From contig NZ_CP042819.1 of NCBI RefSeq assembly GCF_008065155.1, forward strand, positions 3,096,501-3,160,500: a stretch of DNA of 64,000 nucleotides, written 5' to 3'. Shown here one piece after another: positions 8,569 through 18,833 of this stretch. Both the position numbers and the translations under genes were made by a program. The notes under the pieces were generated by a model. It was not told the DNA's origin, made no database searches, and saw only the letters and a list, made by a program, of their open reading frames with translations. This DNA comes from Octadecabacter sp. SW4. Lineage in GTDB: Bacteria; Pseudomonadota; Alphaproteobacteria; Rhodobacterales; Rhodobacteraceae. Each line of letters begins with the position of its first letter. Position 1 is the stretch's first letter.

Positions 8569-9573
8569 ATGGCCACGCCCCGTTTCTGGTTTACCGATCC
8601 GGCCAAGCCCGCCCTGCGCGCCCGTATCCTTGCGCCGATCGCGGCGCTATATGGCGCGGCAACCGCGCGCCGACTGGCCGCGGGGACGCCGATGCGCGCC
8701 GATGTGCCGGTGATCTGCATTGGCAATATTAACGTGGGCGGCACCGGCAAGACCCCTACGGCCATTGCGCTTGTCCAGCGCCTGATCGCCTGGGGCTATC
8801 TCCCGCATGTCGTGAGCCGTGGTTACGGCGGCGCGCTTGCGGGGCCAGTTGCCGTAAATCCCGCCAAGCACAGCGCCCATGATGTCGGTGACGAACCGCT
8901 TTTGCTTGCTGCCTTCGCCCCCACCTGGGTGGCCCGAAACCGCGCCGCCGGCGTGCGTTTGGCGCAAGAGGCTGGCGCGGATGTAATCGTCATGGATGAC
9001 GGGTTTCAAAACCCGTCTGTTCACAAGGACCTGTCAGTGGTTGTCGTTGATGCGCGCCGCGGTTTTGGAAATGGGCGGGTTTTGCCCGCGGGACCGCTGC
9101 GCGAACCGGTGTCGACCGGTCTGGCGCGCGCGGATGTCTTATTGTCTATCGGATCACATCAGGATCAGGACCGGTTCGGCACCCTTTGGCACGACCAGAT
9201 CAACGGCACCCCCCATCTGCGCGGTCACCTTGCTCCGCTTGAAACAGGGATGTCGTGGACCGGCCTGCGCGTGCTGGCCTTTGCCGGGATCGGCCATCCG
9301 GAAAAGTTTTTCCAATCCCTGCACGACCTTGGCGCCGAGGTGCTTCATGGTGAACCGCTGAACGATCATCAGCCGCTGACGGACACCCTGATGAAACGCC
9401 TCGAACTTGAAGCCAAGGCCCGCACCGCCCAACTGGTCACAACTGAAAAAGATGCCGTCCGCCTGCCTGCATCATTCCGGCCAAAGGTGCTGACGCTTCC
9501 GGTGCGATTGGAAATATCGGATTGGTCCCCCCTTGATACAGCACTCGCAAAGCTCGGGATCACTCCTCGATGA
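8569..9573 (+). CDS. lpxK: Tetraacyldisaccharide 4'-kinase LpxK
   Basis: 334 residues from ATG 8569, 3 bp after the waaA-like stop. The Walker A motif [11 protein letters not shown] is at about residues 52-62, the SRGYGG segment follows at about 83-88, and the DDGFQNPS signature is at about 143-150. LpxK phosphorylates the 4' position of the lipid A disaccharide precursor at the inner face of the cytoplasmic membrane. It is the last gene of the DUF4170-waaA-lpxK unit. Its final 14 bp overlap the convergent CoA-transferase gene. Length and motifs are normal. Confidence 0.95.
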   Translation: MATPRFWFTDPAKPALRARILAPIAALYGAATARRLAAGTPMRADVPVICIGNINVGGTGKTPTAIALVQRLIAWGYLPHVVSRGYGGALAGPVAVNPAKHSAHDVGDEPLLLAAFAPTWVARNRAAGVRLAQEAGADVIVMDDGFQNPSVHKDLSVVVVDARRGFGNGRVLPAGPLREPVSTGLARADVLLSIGSHQDQDRFGTLWHDQINGTPHLRGHLAPLETGMSWTGLRVLAFAGIGHPEKFFQSLHDLGAEVLHGEPLNDHQPLTDTLMKRLELEAKARTAQLVTTEKDAVRLPASFRPKVLTLPVRLEISDWSPLDTALAKLGITPR

Positions 9574-10687
9574 GGTCCTGACCCTCGCCGAGTTTCGGCG
9601 AGGCATGACGCAGGTTCAGCTCGGCATCAGAAAACTTGATCGGCGAGCGCACACCGGGAACACCATCCAGTTCAACCCGCATCCCGCGATGCACGATCTG
9701 CGGATCGGCAAAGACATCATCCATTGCGTTGATCGGCCCCGCCGGAACACCACGCGCCTCGCAGGCGGCCAAAAGCGCCTTCTTGGTCATCTTGATTGCT
9801 TCCGCCCCCAGAATATCGGTGATGGCATCGCGGTTCTTCAGGCGCGCGGGGTTGGTCGCATAGGCGGGATCATCGGCAATATCCGACAAGCCCAACACCG
9901 TGCAAAACTTGCGAAACTGCCCGTCATTGCCCACTGCAATAATGATATGCCCGTCAGAACATTCAAACACCTGATAGGGCACGATATTGGGGTGGGCATT
10001 CCCCAAACGCTGCGGCACCTGGCCGGAACTCAGGTAATTCATCGCCTGATTGGCCATCACGGCGGTCGCGACATCCATCAATGCCATATCAATGTGCTGC
10101 CCCTTGCCCGTCACCGCGCGCTGGTGCACCGCCGCCAAAATCGCCGTAGTGGCATAAACTCCGGTGAAAATATCCGTAAAGGCGACCCCCACCTTTTGCG
10201 GTTGTCCGGCCGGATCGCCCGTGACCGACATCAGGCCGGACATGCCCTGAATGATGTAGTCGTATCCGGCCCTTTCGGCATAAGGGCCATCCTGCCCAAA
10301 CCCCGTTATCGAGCAATAGATCAGTCGCGGATTCAATTCGTGCAGGCTGTCATAATCAAGCCCGTGTTTCGCCAGCCCGCCAACCTTGAAGTTCTCAATC
10401 AGGATATCAGCGTCAGCGATCAGCTTCAGTAGCTGCGCCCGCCCCGATACGGTGCGAAAGTCGATCACAACCGACCGTTTGCCGCGGTTGCAGCAATGGA
10501 AGTAGGCCGCCGATGTATCACCATTCGGGGTCGCAAATGGCGCGCCCCAAGTGCGGGTGTCGTCGCCATCGGGGGATTCAACCTTGATCACCTCGGCCCC
10601 CAAGTCAGCGAGGGTCTGACCGGCCCAGGGGCCAGCCAATATCCGCGCCAGTTCGACGACTTTCAAACCGTCAAGCGGGGCGGACAT
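9560..10687 (-). CDS. CaiB/BaiF (family III) CoA transferase
   Basis: 375 residues. The N-terminal signature [19 protein letters not shown] and the [10 protein letters not shown] motif are typical of formyl-CoA transferase/CaiB/BaiF enzymes. The catalytic Asp, which forms the acyl-aspartyl anhydride intermediate, is probably Asp205 in [15 protein letters not shown] and [18 protein letters not shown] are also conserved. The acyl donor and acceptor cannot be predicted. The gene follows dsbA-like on the same strand with a TAATG junction, so it is likely the third gene of a dciA-dsbA-CoA transferase transcript, a functionally mixed unit. Confidence 0.9.
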   Translation of the reverse strand: MSAPLDGLKVVELARILAGPWAGQTLADLGAEVIKVESPDGDDTRTWGAPFATPNGDTSAAYFHCCNRGKRSVVIDFRTVSGRAQLLKLIADADILIENFKVGGLAKHGLDYDSLHELNPRLIYCSITGFGQDGPYAERAGYDYIIQGMSGLMSVTGDPAGQPQKVGVAFTDIFTGVYATTAILAAVHQRAVTGKGQHIDMALMDVATAVMANQAMNYLSSGQVPQRLGNAHPNIVPYQVFECSDGHIIIAVGNDGQFRKFCTVLGLSDIADDPAYATNPARLKNRDAITDILGAEAIKMTKKALLAACEARGVPAGPINAMDDVFADPQIVHRGMRVELDGVPGVRSPIKFSDAELNLRHASPKLGEGQDLIEE

Positions 10688-11349
10688 TATTCAGCCAGCT
10701 TTTCGTCCAGGATGGTTGCAAACTCGGCATATGCCATGTTCGAATAAAGTTCGCCGTTGATGACAAAACTGGGCGTGCTGCTGATATTATCCACTTCGCG
10801 GTTGGCTTCGGACCACGTGTAAAGCGCCTGCGCCGTTTCGGCGTCAGCCATGCAGACATCAAGGTCTTCGTCCGTCAAACCGGCGATCTTACCAATGTTG
10901 CGAAGACTGTTGGCAATCGTCGCAGGATCACCAGCACTGGCCCAGTCGCGCTGTTGATCGTAGATCATATCGGCGATTCCGAAAAACCGCATCTGATCAC
11001 CACAGCGCGCGACCATCGATGCCCAAAGGCCAGGGCGATCAAAATAGATCTCGCGGTAAACAAAGCGGACCTTGCCGGTGTCAATGTAGTTTGCTTTGAT
11101 CTGTGGATACTGATCAGCGTGGAAATTGGCACAATGCGGGCAAGTGAATGACGCGTATTCGATTACTTCAACGGTGGCGTCTTCGCTGCCCTGAACCATC
11201 TCGATGATACCGCTGGTATCGGCTTCGGCGTCCTGTGCCAACGCTGCCCCGAACAATGGATCGGTTGGTGCCGTGGGGCGGCTCAGGAACCATGTGCCAC
11301 CTGCGATGATGGCAAGGGCAAGCGCCGCTATTGAGAGTTTATTTGTCAT
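10687..11349 (-). CDS. DsbA-family thioredoxin-fold protein, membrane-anchored or exported
   Basis: 220 residues. An N-terminal hydrophobic stretch (about 5-22) is followed by an Ala/Asp-rich linker, so the protein is exported or tethered to the periplasmic face of the inner membrane. The thioredoxin fold starts near residue 58 with the redox motif CPHC at 70-73 (context FTCPHCANFH). The C-terminal part has a cis-Pro region in STPSFVINGELY. The family performs thiol oxidation or isomerisation of envelope proteins. It lies between dciA-like (1-bp gap) and the CoA transferase (TAATG overlap). No cognate DsbB is visible nearby. Confidence 0.9.
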   Translation of the reverse strand: MTNKLSIAALALAIIAGGTWFLSRPTAPTDPLFGAALAQDAEADTSGIIEMVQGSEDATVEVIEYASFTCPHCANFHADQYPQIKANYIDTGKVRFVYREIYFDRPGLWASMVARCGDQMRFFGIADMIYDQQRDWASAGDPATIANSLRNIGKIAGLTDEDLDVCMADAETAQALYTWSEANREVDNISSTPSFVINGELYSNMAYAEFATILDEKLAE

Positions 11350-11350
11350 A

Positions 11351-11875
11351 TCAATCTGCCTTTTTCTGGCGTTTCCGCTTGGTCAGAACATTGGCCGCAA
11401 GCGCGCGAAGTGCAAGGCGCAAATCGTCGCTTGCCACATCGGATGAAAGGATATCAGCCTGGGCAAGCGCCTCTGGGTCCGGGCCGGGATTTTCCTTGGG
11501 GTTGTGATCAAACGCCACGCGCCCTTCGGCGAATCCTGTTGGTGCTGTCTGGGTGATGCGCACGCGTGAAATGGCGCGATAGCCGTAGCAGGCATTCACC
11601 TTGTCGCGAATCTGGTCTTTTTGCATTGCCAGCATGGGCGCCTGCGCCCCGGTCGTCAAAATCGACAACGTTGCGCCCAATCCGCCCTGCCCGTAGCCAA
11701 CTTTGACGGGATGCGCGATGCGGGCGGTTTCTTCGCCGACAATCTCGGCCCAATGGGTCAAAAGGCGGGTCACGGCAAAGCCCCGAGCCTCGCTCGCGCC
11801 GCGAATCCGTGTCTGCATCAAGGACGCAGCGCGGGAAAAACCTCGTGTGGTGCTATGTTTGCGTTGTTCTGCCAT
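11351..11875 (-). CDS. DUF721 / DciA-like protein
   Basis: 174 residues. The N-terminal half (about 40-110) matches the DUF721 domain: LLTHWAEIVGEETARIAHPVK, then a GATLSILT strand and MQKDQIRDKVNACYGYRAI. This family includes DciA, the ancestral loader of the replicative helicase in bacteria lacking DnaC/DnaI. The C-terminal third is variable and ends in a Lys/Arg-rich tail (LTKRKRQKK), compatible with nucleic-acid binding. It is divergent from mutY with 68 bp between starts and is followed 1 bp later by the dsbA-like gene. A replication role is inferred from the family. Confidence 0.8.
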   Translation of the reverse strand: MAEQRKHSTTRGFSRAASLMQTRIRGASEARGFAVTRLLTHWAEIVGEETARIAHPVKVGYGQGGLGATLSILTTGAQAPMLAMQKDQIRDKVNACYGYRAISRVRITQTAPTGFAEGRVAFDHNPKENPGPDPEALAQADILSSDVASDDLRLALRALAANVLTKRKRQKKAD

Positions 11876-11943
11876 TCTAGAGCTCTATTCTAAAGCACCA
11901 GCGCGCCCATGCCAGCGAAACCCTGCATCCAAGGACAAAAACA

Positions 11944-12996
11944 TTGCACGACGACCTAAGCGCGGACCTGCTTGACTGGTATGATGCCCACGCCCGCGTG
12001 ATGCCGTGGCGCGTCGCCCCGACAGACCGCAAGGAGGGTCAACGCCCCGATCCCTACCGCATTTGGCTGTCCGAGGTGATGTTGCAACAAACCACCGTTG
12101 CTGCTGTGCGCGACTATTTCCAACGCTTCACCGCGCGCTGGCCAACAGTGCAGGATTTAGCTGGCGCCGCCGATGCGGATGTGATGGGGGAATGGGCCGG
12201 CCTTGGGTATTATGCCCGTGCGCGCAACCTGTTGAAGTGCGCTCGCGCGGTTGTCGCTGATCATGGCGGCGCATTTCCTGACACCCGTGACGCGCTGATC
12301 ACCTTGCCCGGTATCGGCCCCTATACGGCCGCCGCGATCGCCGCGATCGCCTTTGATGAACCGGCCACAGTCGTCGACGGCAACGTTGAACGCGTCATGG
12401 CGCGGCTGCATGATATCGATACACCACTGCCTGCCGCCAAGGGGGAATTAACCGCGCGGGCAGCCGCCCTCACACCCGCCCGGCGCGCGGGCGATTATGC
12501 CCAGGCGGTGATGGACCTTGGCGCGACGATCTGCACCCCGAAATCGCCCGCCTGTGGCATTTGCCCGTGGCGGACACCCTGCGCGGCGCGGCGCGCGGGA
12601 ACAGCCGCAGACCTGCCAAAAAAGACCCCAAAAAGGAAAACGCCAACGCGCTTTGGCATCGCCTATGTCGCGCGGCGTGATGATGGGGCATGGCTGTTGG
12701 AAACACGCCCCGACAAAGGGTTGCTGGGCGGGATGTTGGGGTGGCCCGTGTCCGATTGGGGCGATGCGCCGCAACCCGCCCCACCGCTTGACGCGGATTG
12801 GACCGATCTGGGCGCTGAGGCCCGCCATACCTTCACCCATTTTCACCTTCGCTTGCAGATTCTCACGACGACCGTCAGTGATACAACGCCGTCCCGCGGC
12901 CGGTTCATCTCCGCGACCGATTTCCGCCCGTCTGATCTGCCCACCGTCATGCGCAAGGTGTTTGACCTTGCCGACGCGACGCTACGCCACGATTGA
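11944..12996 (+). CDS. mutY: A/G-specific adenine glycosylase MutY
   Basis: 350 residues from TTG 11944, with AAGGAC 7 bp upstream. The helix-hairpin-helix domain carries catalytic Glu44 (SEVMLQQT) and Asp145 (VVDGN), with the HhH loop LPGIGPYTAA at about 121-130. The iron-sulfur cluster loop is complete: Cys197, 204, 207 and 213 in a C-x6-C-x2-C-x5-C pattern. The C-terminal third (about 230-350) is the NUDIX-like 8-oxoG recognition domain, with FTHFHLRLQI. MutY removes adenine mispaired with 8-oxoguanine. It is divergent from the dciA-like gene. Confidence 0.95.
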   Translation: MHDDLSADLLDWYDAHARVMPWRVAPTDRKEGQRPDPYRIWLSEVMLQQTTVAAVRDYFQRFTARWPTVQDLAGAADADVMGEWAGLGYYARARNLLKCARAVVADHGGAFPDTRDALITLPGIGPYTAAAIAAIAFDEPATVVDGNVERVMARLHDIDTPLPAAKGELTARAAALTPARRAGDYAQAVMDLGATICTPKSPACGICPWRTPCAARRAGTAADLPKKTPKRKTPTRFGIAYVARRDDGAWLLETRPDKGLLGGMLGWPVSDWGDAPQPAPPLDADWTDLGAEARHTFTHFHLRLQILTTTVSDTTPSRGRFISATDFRPSDLPTVMRKVFDLADATLRHD

Positions 12997-13047
12997 GTGC
13001 GGTGCGGCCCCGCGATAACCTGCGTGCAACAATAACCGGAGCACCCC

Positions 13048-14181
13048 ATGATCCCGCACGACAATATGGCCAAACTCTCGCGCGCGCTGCCGTTCTGGGT
13101 GTCCCTCGCGCTTGTCCCGCTTGCATGGATCGGTGCGGTCTATGGCGGCTGGACGGTGATCCTGCTGCCGATTTCAACGTGGTATCTGTTTTCGATCATC
13201 GACGGAATCGCGGGTCTTTACGAAGAAAACGCCGATCTTGAAACCACCGAGGACGAGCTGTTCTGGTATAAGCTTGTCACGCTCATCTGGTTTCCGATCC
13301 AGTTTGTGACGGTCTTTGGCGTGCTTTGGTATGTGACCCAATCAGGCCATCTGACGACGCTGGAACAGATCGTGCTATTCTTTGGGATCGGCGTGATTTC
13401 CGGCGCGGTCGGGATCGTTTATGCGCACGAACTCTGCCACCAGAAACCGAAACTGGAACGCTGGATGGGCGATCTGTTGCTGGCGATGGTGCTCTACTCC
13501 CATTTCCGCAGCGAACACCTGCTGGTGCATCACCGCTATGTCGGCACCCCGCGCGACCCTGTGACTGCACGATATAACGAAGGGTTCCACCGCTTCTTTT
13601 TCCGTGTGATCCGCGAACAACCTGTCTCGGCGTTCCGCGCCGAAAAAGCGATGCTGAAACGTAAAAACCTGCCGTGGCATGACCGCGGCAACCCGTTCTG
13701 GAAATATTGGGCGCTGCAAATCGCGTTCATCGCCCTCGCCGTGATCATCGGTGGCTGGGCCGGTCTTGGGCTGTTCCTGGTGCAGGCCTTCGTGGCGATT
13801 TGGCAATTGGAACTGACAAACTACGTCGAACACTACGGGCTGACCCGCAAGCATCTGGGAAACGGCAAATACGAACACGTCTTGCCGCGCCATTCGTGGA
13901 ACGCATCGCAGCTTGCGTCAAATTGGCTGCTGATCAATTTACAACGCCATTCCGATCATCACTACAAGCCCGATCGCCGGTTTCCGCTGCTGCAAACCTA
14001 CGGCGAGGCAGAGGCCCCGCAATTGCCCTACGGCTATCCGATCATGACGATGGCGGCGATGGTGCCACCGATCTGGCGGCGTGTGATGAACCCCCGGGTG
14101 CGCAAATGGCGGGCGATGTATTATCCCGAAATCACCGACTGGCAGCCTTACAAGAACGGCACGACACCGATGCCCCGTTAA
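13048..14181 (+). CDS. AlkB-type membrane di-iron hydroxylase (alkane 1-monooxygenase family)
   Basis: 377 residues from ATG 13048, with GGAG about 7 bp upstream. It is an integral membrane protein with hydrophobic segments at about 14-55, 74-96, 105-126 and 221-252. The di-iron histidine boxes are in order: HELCHQ (127-132), EHLLVHH (156-162), NYVEHYG (258-264) and LQRHSDHH (298-305). Canonical AlkB has HELxHK and EHxxGHH, so boxes 1 and 2 deviate (Gln for Lys, Val for Gly). The family hydroxylates terminal methyl groups of medium-chain alkanes with rubredoxin as electron donor; no rubredoxin is encoded nearby. The stop shares a TTAA palindrome with galE. Confidence 0.88.
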   Translation: MIPHDNMAKLSRALPFWVSLALVPLAWIGAVYGGWTVILLPISTWYLFSIIDGIAGLYEENADLETTEDELFWYKLVTLIWFPIQFVTVFGVLWYVTQSGHLTTLEQIVLFFGIGVISGAVGIVYAHELCHQKPKLERWMGDLLLAMVLYSHFRSEHLLVHHRYVGTPRDPVTARYNEGFHRFFFRVIREQPVSAFRAEKAMLKRKNLPWHDRGNPFWKYWALQIAFIALAVIIGGWAGLGLFLVQAFVAIWQLELTNYVEHYGLTRKHLGNGKYEHVLPRHSWNASQLASNWLLINLQRHSDHHYKPDRRFPLLQTYGEAEAPQLPYGYPIMTMAAMVPPIWRRVMNPRVRKWRAMYYPEITDWQPYKNGTTPMPR

Positions 14182-15200
14182 GGTTTGGGATCGTTGCGCA
14201 ACTGACCGCTGACCCATGCCCAGCTTGATCGGCACATATCATCCAGCGTGCGGGTGGCGTTGAATCCCAGGATCTCGCGCGCCAGATCAGGGCGGGCCGT
14301 CAGCACCGCGACATCCCCGTCGCGACGCGGCACGATCTCGAACGGTAGGTTCTTGCCGCAGGCATCGGAATAGGCACGCAGCACTTCCAGAACGGTCGAT
14401 CCCTCGCCGGTGCCAAGGTTTACCGTATGCGACCGCCCCGTTTCGATCAGCGCATTAACCGACAGCACATGGCCCTCAGCCAAGTCTTCAACATGGATAT
14501 AGTCGCGCAATCCGGTGCCATCGGGTGTGTCGTAATCATCGCCGAAAACCTGCAGCCGGGGCAATTCACCCATCGCGACCTTGGCGATATAGGGCACCAG
14601 ATTGTTGGGAATATCCTGCGGGTCTTCGCCGATCAGCGCCGAATTATGCGCTCCAACGGGATTGAAGTATCGCAACGTTCCGATCGCCCAGCGGGGATCA
14701 GCGGCGACCAGTTGCTCCAATATCTGCTCACCGGAAATCTTGGTATAGGCATAGGGGCTGGTGTAGGTGCGTGGGTGATCTTCGGGAATGGGTTGGACCA
14801 GCGTATCACCATAGACCGTTGCGCTTGATGAAAACACAATGTGGCGCACACCAGCCGCATCCATCGCCTGCAACAGGTTCACAAAACCGCCGATGTTGGT
14901 CTGGATATAATCCAGCGGTTTGGCCACAGATTCCCCTACCGCCTTTTTTGCCGCGAAATGAATGACAGCATCAAAATTGTGCGCCGCAAAGACACCTGCC
15001 AGAAACACCGGATCAAGCACGTCACCACGGTGCAGTTTCACCGGCGATCCGGTGATCCGCGCAAGCCGCAGCGGCACGTCTTCCTGTGCGTTGGAGAAAT
15101 TATCGAGGATGACAACATCGTAACCGGCTGCGACCAATCCCAGATAGGTATGTGACCCGATATAGCCTGCGCCACCCGTCAATAGGACTGTCTTGCTCAT
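14178..15200 (-). CDS. galE: UDP-glucose 4-epimerase GalE
   Basis: 340 residues from ATG 15198-15200; an upstream open frame of 105 codons overlaps the ccrM terminator and is not coding. The Rossmann motif LLTGGAGYIGSH is near the N-terminus. Ser/Tyr/Lys catalytic elements are SSSATVYG and the YAYTKISGE segment, which holds YxxxK. The C-terminal substrate domain contains RYFNPVGAH and DYIHVEDLA, both hallmarks of GalE. It interconverts UDP-glucose and UDP-galactose for polysaccharide synthesis. It reads convergently with the AlkB-type gene; both stops come from the same TTAA at 14178-14181. Confidence 0.95.
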   Translation of the reverse strand: MSKTVLLTGGAGYIGSHTYLGLVAAGYDVVILDNFSNAQEDVPLRLARITGSPVKLHRGDVLDPVFLAGVFAAHNFDAVIHFAAKKAVGESVAKPLDYIQTNIGGFVNLLQAMDAAGVRHIVFSSSATVYGDTLVQPIPEDHPRTYTSPYAYTKISGEQILEQLVAADPRWAIGTLRYFNPVGAHNSALIGEDPQDIPNNLVPYIAKVAMGELPRLQVFGDDYDTPDGTGLRDYIHVEDLAEGHVLSVNALIETGRSHTVNLGTGEGSTVLEVLRAYSDACGKNLPFEIVPRRDGDVAVLTARPDLAREILGFNATRTLDDMCRSSWAWVSGQLRNDPKP

Positions 15201-15256
15201 TCTCGCCTCATACTCGTTAACCAAATCCCTAAGGCGGGACGGCCCAAGGGACAAGC

Positions 15257-15301
15257 AAAACAAAAGAAAAAGCCCCGCCGTGCTACGAATAGACGGCGGG
15301 G
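15257..15301 (-). terminator. Rho-independent terminator of ccrM
   Basis: On the minus strand a 9-bp GC stem (arms at 15273-15281 and 15293-15301, 11-nt loop) is followed by a T-rich tract (15257-15272, CTTTTTCTTTTG...). It lies 54 bp after the ccrM stop, between ccrM and galE, so galE needs its own promoter. Confidence 0.85.
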
Positions 15302-15354
15302 TGAAAGTTAGTGCCGTGGATTTGGCCACAGGCACCGGCGGTAATTCTGTAAGT

Positions 15355-16551
<1,197 letters not shown>

Positions 16552-17187
16552 TCAATCACTTACGATTTTTTCTTGATACAAGATATTGTGGACTGGCTTG
16601 AACGAACGTCTATGGTGAGGGGTCACACCAAGATTTTGAAGCGCCGCCATGTGGCTTTTCGATCCGTATCCGGCGTTTGTCTCCCAGCCATAGCCAGGAT
16701 GCTGTTGCGCCAAATCCACCATCAGCCGATCGCGACAAACTTTTGCCATAATTGAGGCCGCCGAAATCGACACGGATCGCCCATCGCCCTTCACGATCGC
16801 TTCGGCAGAACCTGTCAGATCACGCGGCAACATATTGCCATCAATCAGCAGATGATCGACCCCACCAAGCCCTGCAATCGCGCGCATCATCGCCAGATGG
16901 CTAGCGCGCAGGATATTCAGCGCGTCAATCTCGGCGACACTCGCATGGGCGATGCTGACCTCGGCCACATCCATGATAATATCAAACAACACATCGCGGC
17001 GTTTGGCCGTCAGCGCCTTGCTGTCGTTCAGGCCCTCCGGAATGTTCGCCGGGTCCAGCACCACAGCCGCTGCCGTTACCGGCCCCGCCAGGGGCCCACG
17101 CCCCACTTCGTCCACTCCCGCGACACGTAGCAACCCGCGCTGAAACGCGGATTGTTCAAAACTGAAATCGGGGGACTGTTTGGCCAT
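16552..17187 (-). CDS. rnhB: Ribonuclease HII
   Basis: 211 residues from ATG 17185-17187 (product begins [12 protein letters not shown]). The signature [14 protein letters not shown] carries the first catalytic Asp-Glu pair, LLIDGN the next Asp, and [14 protein letters not shown] the C-terminal acidic site. [15 protein letters not shown] follows. It removes RNA from RNA-DNA hybrids and misincorporated ribonucleotides. Upstream of it a terminator (17213-17256) ends the preceding minus-strand gene, so rnhB begins a new transcript in the 25 bp or so available or reads through from it. Confidence 0.95.
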   Translation of the reverse strand: MAKQSPDFSFEQSAFQRGLLRVAGVDEVGRGPLAGPVTAAAVVLDPANIPEGLNDSKALTAKRRDVLFDIIMDVAEVSIAHASVAEIDALNILRASHLAMMRAIAGLGGVDHLLIDGNMLPRDLTGSAEAIVKGDGRSVSISAASIMAKVCRDRLMVDLAQQHPGYGWETNAGYGSKSHMAALQNLGVTPHHRRSFKPVHNILYQEKIVSD

Positions 17188-17212
17188 GATCGCAATCAAC
17201 ACCATCACCGCC

Positions 17213-17256
17213 AAAAAGAACAGGGGCGGGCGACCATGTCCAAGCACCCGCCCCTG
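17213..17256 (-). terminator. Rho-independent terminator of the exported Cys/Arg-rich protein gene
   Basis: A perfect 10-bp stem (CAGGGGCGGG at 17221-17230, CCCGCCCCTG at 17247-17256). On the minus strand it is followed by TTCTTTTTGG (17211-17220). It lies 47 bp after the stop of the 17304-17708 gene and directly before rnhB. Confidence 0.75.
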
Positions 17257-17303
17257 CCCCTGTCACGCGCCCTCTGGAGGAAGGTGCGCTCTGCTCGACC
17301 TCT

Positions 17304-17708
17304 TTAACGATTCCAGCGAAAACCAGCTTGACGCAAACAACGCGGACGGAACCCGTTGCGGCGGCCATTGTCGGTGCGCACCGTGACTTCGCAGCGTTCG
17401 GGAAGACGATCAAACCCGCGATAGTTATTCTGCATACAGCGGCGACCAAACAGGCGCACCGTTTCACCACGACGCGTTTCGATCCGGCGCAGGCACTGCG
17501 CAGGAATCACATTGCGGTTCGGACGCGGGTTCACCACGGGCGCCGGATCGTTCTTGCGGCTTTCACGAATGACGGCACCAAGAACCAACAAGCCCAATAG
17601 TGCGCCCCATGCTTCCTCGTTTGAAATCTCGGCCCGCACCTGTGTCGGGGCAAGGCTGGTCATACCAAGGGTCAGGGCAAGTGCACCTGCAATCATTGTC
17701 TTATACAT
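17304..17708 (-). CDS. Exported Arg-rich four-cysteine protein, function unknown
   Basis: 134 residues from ATG 17706-17708, with AAAGGAAA about 6 bp upstream. A signal peptide (cleavage near VRA|EIS, residue 26) is followed by a second short hydrophobic stretch (about 34-48, WGALLGLLVLGAVI), so it may be membrane-tethered. After a Pro/Asn linker the C-terminal domain (about 65-134) is very Arg-rich and holds all four cysteines (72, 91, 106, 124), spaced as if for two disulfides in the periplasm. I do not recognise a named domain. It has its own terminator and is divergent from the lectin cluster. Confidence 0.7.
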   Translation of the reverse strand: MYKTMIAGALALTLGMTSLAPTQVRAEISNEEAWGALLGLLVLGAVIRESRKNDPAPVVNPRPNRNVIPAQCLRRIETRRGETVRLFGRRCMQNNYRGFDRLPERCEVTVRTDNGRRNGFRPRCLRQAGFRWNR

Positions 17709-17875
17709 AGCGTTTCCTTTCGGTTGGGCGCCCTGGGCAGCGGGCCCGACGCGATGAAAGGAGATTGACGGCGGTAATGCATGCCAAACAATAACGCCAT
17801 ACTGCTATCGGCTGACAAAGCCGCAGGGCGGATCGGTTATTGAATATCACAGGCGTTCCGGCGCATCTTGGACCC

Positions 17876-18157
17876 ATGAAACACCTCATCTTATCCATAC
17901 TCGCCCTTGGGCTGATGACAGGGGCCGCGCAGGCCGCCTGCTATGCAGATTACAAGGCCAAACAGGACGATCCCTTGCGCCTCCACTACGGGGTGGCGGA
18001 AATCGACGGGGCCTGTAATGTCGAAAATGCAGCGGCGCAGCTTAGGGGCGCGCTTGCGGCAGACGGCTGGCAACTGCTGAACGTGCTGGGGGTCTTTGAC
18101 GATGCCGGTCTGGACGAGAGGAGAGAGAGTGCAGGACAATACTACCTCCGCTATTGA
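17876..18157 (+). CDS. Small exported protein, function unknown
   Basis: 93 residues from ATG 17876. Signal peptide residues 1-20 (cleavage near AQA|AC), then a mature domain of about 73 residues with two cysteines (22 and 47) that could pair. It contains YADYKAKQDDPLRLHYG and DGWQLLNVLGVFDDAGL. The sequence looks compact and conserved in style, but I cannot name its family. Its last 29 bp overlap the start region of the membrane winged-helix gene, so the two are very probably co-transcribed and translationally coupled. It is divergent from the Cys/Arg-rich exported gene, with 167 bp between starts. Confidence 0.7.
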   Translation: MKHLILSILALGLMTGAAQAACYADYKAKQDDPLRLHYGVAEIDGACNVENAAAQLRGALAADGWQLLNVLGVFDDAGLDERRESAGQYYLRY

Positions 18158-18833
18158 AGCGCGCCAGACAGGCAGCCGCGTGGTCGCCGCCGGAATCGCG
18201 GCGATCGTCCTGATTCTGCTCGCCGCGGCGGTGTTGCTGTTCATGAACCTTCCTGATGCGAACGCCTTTAATGCGCGGGTCGAGCAACTGTTCATCGAAA
18301 ACGATACGCTGACCGGTAACGCGGAAATCAAGCTGCTGGAAATCCTTGCCCAGTCCGGCACCGCATTCAGCGATACATTGTCCAGCTACCGTTTCGTTAT
18401 CTTCGTGTTGCTGATCTTTGCCACGGCCATGTTGATCGCCGCCGTAGCATTCCTTGTGATGTTGGTGGCGCTGAACAGGCGGATGGGCAAAATCGAACGG
18501 CAGGGGATCGAGGTGAACTCGCTCCTGATCAGCCGTGACCAGAACACCGTTTACCTGAACAACTTTGAATTCAAACTGACCGAAGCCGCGATCGAAACCC
18601 TGTCCGTGCTGGCCGAGGCACGCATGGACGACGAAGTGCTGTCGGGTGCCGAGATCGAAGGCGTCATTTCAGGGCGAAGTGCCGCTGACTGCGACGAGGC
18701 TGCCGGTGCCACACGGATCAAGCGCCTCCGCGACACCCTTGGCAACCAGATGATCAGCGAATTGCTGGTCAAAAACATCGCACGGCGCGGCTATATGCTG
18801 GCAATCGACAAAGATGTCATTCGCATGGTGTGA
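18129..18833 (+). CDS. Membrane-anchored winged-helix (OmpR/ToxR-type) putative regulator
   Basis: 234 residues from GTG 18129, preceded by AGGAG (18119-18123). Two transmembrane helices, at about 17-40 and 88-116, enclose a periplasmic loop of about 47 residues. A short cytoplasmic linker leads to a C-terminal domain (about 139-227) with the layout of an OmpR-type winged helix: N-terminal strands NTVYLNNFEFKLT, a recognition-helix region ATRIKRLRDTLG, and a wing ending in RRGYML. There is no receiver domain or phosphorylation site. Orientation differs from ToxR, where the DNA-binding domain is N-terminal. It is likely an inner-membrane one-component sensor (inference). It overlaps the gene before by 29 bp and the lectin gene after by 4 bp. 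Confidence 0.7.
   Translation: MQDNTTSAIEARQTGSRVVAAGIAAIVLILLAAAVLLFMNLPDANAFNARVEQLFIENDTLTGNAEIKLLEILAQSGTAFSDTLSSYRFVIFVLLIFATAMLIAAVAFLVMLVALNRRMGKIERQGIEVNSLLISRDQNTVYLNNFEFKLTEAAIETLSVLAEARMDDEVLSGAEIEGVISGRSAADCDEAAGATRIKRLRDTLGNQMISELLVKNIARRGYMLAIDKDVIRMV

Noticed and set aside
15201..15225. CtrA-like box upstream of galE (TTAG and TTAAC on the minus strand)
   Set aside because: The half-sites are separated by 8 rather than 7 bp and one is degenerate, so it does not meet the TTAA-N7-TTAA consensus.
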